Assembly (NCBI GenBank): GCA_002422125.1
Contig: DITF01000381.1
Location: forward strand, 1-7,094
DNA from: a bacterium UBP17_UBA6191
GTDB lineage: Bacteria; Muiribacteriota; UBA6191
Length of the DNA stretch: 7,094 bases
Direction: 5' to 3'
Below are positions 5,233-7,094 of the stretch, one piece after another. Position 1 is the stretch's first letter, and every line of letters starts with the position of its first letter. The notes beneath the pieces are model-generated. The model saw only the letters and a program-made list of their open reading frames with translations, made no database searches and was not told the DNA's origin. The position numbers and the translations under genes are program-made.

Positions 5233-6814
5233 TCCAGAAATTTTTGCATTAATGGCTAAGGCCCGTTCTCTGCCTCAAAGAGAAAGCACCGTTTTAAATG
5301 ATGAATTTTTTGAGGAACTGTTGTCTCTAAATCGCCCCTCGGTGCTTTTAATTACCGGAGGCGAACAGGTTGGTAAAACCACGATTTTAAAATCTATCTT
5401 TTCAGATTTAAACCATTTAGCCGATTTGCAGCACTACAGTGGAGTATTAATATTATTGTACGGTTCAAAAGTTCAGACGGTAAGACGAGAAGAATCTGGT
5501 ATGCCAATCCTTGAAATCACATTGCCCGATACCAGACTTCGTGCAGTGACTATCATTGAGGTTCCGATGGTGGTTGGTGCCAAGCCATGGCTAAGAAAAG
5601 CTGATCGTTGCCTGTTTGTGACTTATGCCGCAAAACCATTGCCTAGATATGAAATCGATTTTGTAAAAGAACATTTACAGCATATTCGTCAGGATAGAAT
5701 CATCTATACGCTTCACAAGGCCGATCATAGCGGTTCAATCCAGGACTTACTTGCCTGGATTCAGGAAATCAAAATTGGTTTGGGTATTTTTAGTGAGGTA
5801 ACCATAAGTTCGGTTTTAGAAAAATCCTCTATGGATGGTCTGAAAAAACAGATTGAGCCCATCCTCTCAAGCCCAGTTGGTTATCAGGAACAATTCCATA
5901 GATTTCTTTTTGGCCTAAGTAGTGGAGTACTAACGCTTGAATTGAAGCTAGCTACCCTCAAGACAAAAAAAGAGGGATGTGGGCATTCGGAAACAGAGCT
6001 TTCTGAAAAACTGGAAACCCTGCAAAAGAAACAGGAGTATCTGCGGTACTCTTTTATGGCATTTTCTGAGGGACTGGAACAGGAGTTCTCAGAGCACATG
6101 CAAACATTATCGCAACGATTGACCTTAGAAAGACAATTGATTTTTGGGATTGTAGAAAAATCCATTGAGCAAAAATTCAGTCTTTCAGAACTTGGAGTTG
6201 AGTTCCCATGGATTCTGCGTTACGCCGTGGAAAAGCATAAATCTGAGATTCAGGTGTTAATGATGGATACCATCGGAAAAATTCGTGAAAGCACCTTGTC
6301 TCTTTGTCAGATACTGGCAAAGAAGGTGCATATACAGCTTGATTTGCCTCTGGAGGCTATCCGCAAGCTCTTGGATGCCTCCGTTCAGGAAATGGTCAAT
6401 GACTGGATTCAGTTTACTCATCAGGAGCTTGAGAAACTTGTCTTAAAGCTACCAGAGTTAAAAAATACCAAAAACTGGAAATCGGTTATCAGCTCGCAAA
6501 AGCAGATTCTGGAAAAGAAAGCGGCTTTAATGCAGGAACTGAATGACTTGTTAAGCGAATGTTTTACGGTGATTGAGTTGTCTTTGAGACATAGATTTTT
6601 ACCGGCCGCTGAGGCTATATGGAAAAAGCTGGCTAAGGAATTACAAAGCCACACGGAATCCATGCATCACGAGGTGGAAAGTCTTTTGCATACCAAGGCT
6701 CGTCAGGCTGAGATTAGTGCTGAACTGGATAAAAAGTCCCAGCATTTAAAATCGTCCCTGCAACAATGGAAAAATTTAGCGCAGCTTGCCCAGAGTCATT
6801 GCAATGGGTTGTAG
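5225..6814 (+). CDS. Divergent dynamin-like P-loop protein with coiled-coil C-terminus (second of a tandem pair)
   Basis: The product is 529 residues from the GTG at 5225. Residues 38-53 (PSVLLITGGEQVGKTT) form a strand plus a good P-loop (G-x4-GKT at 45-52). The following motifs are degenerate. Where a GTPase would have DxxG the sequence reads EVPM (112-115, after strand AVTII), and the specificity motif is HKAD (164-167) instead of NKxD. Their order and spacing still match a small or dynamin-type GTPase fold. From about residue 235 to the end the protein is almost entirely charged helix, with likely coiled coils near 235-300 and 420-520, resembling a dynamin stalk. No transmembrane segment is seen. 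It may bind nucleotide weakly or act as a non-catalytic partner of the upstream GTPase; paired dynamin-like proteins such as those of Campylobacter and Streptomyces are precedents. Its 3' end overlaps the convergent carboxypeptidase gene by 39 nt. Confidence 0.8.
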   Translation: MPNPEIFALMAKARSLPQRESTVLNDEFFEELLSLNRPSVLLITGGEQVGKTTILKSIFSDLNHLADLQHYSGVLILLYGSKVQTVRREESGMPILEITLPDTRLRAVTIIEVPMVVGAKPWLRKADRCLFVTYAAKPLPRYEIDFVKEHLQHIRQDRIIYTLHKADHSGSIQDLLAWIQEIKIGLGIFSEVTISSVLEKSSMDGLKKQIEPILSSPVGYQEQFHRFLFGLSSGVLTLELKLATLKTKKEGCGHSETELSEKLETLQKKQEYLRYSFMAFSEGLEQEFSEHMQTLSQRLTLERQLIFGIVEKSIEQKFSLSELGVEFPWILRYAVEKHKSEIQVLMMDTIGKIRESTLSLCQILAKKVHIQLDLPLEAIRKLLDASVQEMVNDWIQFTHQELEKLVLKLPELKNTKNWKSVISSQKQILEKKAALMQELNDLLSECFTVIELSLRHRFLPAAEAIWKKLAKELQSHTESMHHEVESLLHTKARQAEISAELDKKSQHLKSSLQQWKNLAQLAQSHCNGL

Positions 6815-7094
6815 CATAGCGTGGCCTAGTTTCATGGATCGTTGGGGACTCCAGCCATAAGTAGTGTCAGGCAAATTCAGATTGTCTTTAAAGGGCATTT
6901 CCAAAGTGAACGAGAGACACCCAAAATGTTCGGCAACCCAGTTAGTGGCCATGCTCAGATTGCCTTCCCCGGGTTTACTTTTTTCATATCCTTCTGTGGT
7001 TTGAAAGTCAGGGCAAACCTTTTCCAGGTGGTAGGAAAACTCAGCCTCAAGCTCACAACTTCTCTGAGAGTAGCCTGGCGTACCTTCACTGCCT
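6776..7094 (-). CDS. M14-family cytosolic-type zinc carboxypeptidase, C-terminal part (partial, 5' end outside window)
   Basis: On the - strand a frame is open from the window edge (first full codon at 7093-7091) to a TAA at 6778-6776, giving 105 residues. The core reads LSMATNWVAEHFGCLSFTLEMPFKDN, then LPDTTYGWSPQRSMKLGHAML. The TLEMPFKDN block, with a GWSPxRS segment shortly after, is characteristic of the bacterial M14 cytosolic carboxypeptidases related to eukaryotic CCP/AGBL deglutamylases. The Glu of TLEMPF is the catalytic general base of M14 enzymes. The zinc-binding HxxE and distal His should lie upstream, outside the window. The enzyme hydrolyses C-terminal residues from peptides or proteins; the substrate is unknown. 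It is convergent to the GTPase pair, overlaps it by 39 nt and is not part of that operon. This fragment continues past the right edge. Confidence 0.85.
   Translation of the reverse strand, partial: GSEGTPGYSQRSCELEAEFSYHLEKVCPDFQTTEGYEKSKPGEGNLSMATNWVAEHFGCLSFTLEMPFKDNLNLPDTTYGWSPQRSMKLGHAMLQPIAMTLGKLR

Overview
The window is a dense stretch of bacterial chromosome with moderate GC. It carries seven genes or gene fragments. Six run on the + strand and one enters from the right edge on the - strand. There is no tRNA, rRNA, insertion sequence, CRISPR array or clear intrinsic terminator. A prepilin with a type III (GFTLIE) leader and other envelope-type proteins point to a diderm (Gram-negative-like) organism. 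The closing carboxypeptidase fragment matches the bacterial M14 cytosolic carboxypeptidase type, best known to me from proteobacteria. The exact phylum cannot be read from the sequence; a poorly sampled diderm lineage such as Riflebacteria is only a guess.

Left part (1-3765): a tightly coupled operon of envelope and pilus-like genes. It starts with the last 37 codons of a gene ending in a membrane helix. Next is a 655-residue membrane-anchored protein with a PilX-like N-terminus and a beta-rich C-terminus. Then come a 110-residue single-pass membrane protein, a 290-residue secreted protein, and a 160-residue type IV prepilin of the GspI/PilV kind. The junctions are TGATG, a 3-nt gap, ATGA and ATGA, so the five products are probably translated together. 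The likely role is a pseudopilus or type II secretion/type IV pilus-like surface machine, of which this is the minor-pilin and accessory part. No assembly ATPase, platform protein or secretin lies inside the window.

Middle and right part (3832-6814): after a 66-nt gap come two adjacent genes overlapping by 8 nt that look like a bacterial dynamin-like pair. The first has a complete set of GTPase motifs (P-loop, DTPG, NRAD) and a short helical tail. The second keeps a P-loop but has degenerate G3 and G4 motifs and a long helical, coiled-coil-rich C-terminal half. A pair of one canonical and one divergent dynamin-like protein suggests a hetero-oligomeric membrane-remodelling complex. This is the most interesting content of the window.

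Right edge (6776-7094): the C-terminal 105 residues of an M14 zinc carboxypeptidase on the - strand. Its stop codon lies inside the 3' end of the second dynamin-like gene, so the two genes overlap tail to tail by 39 nt.
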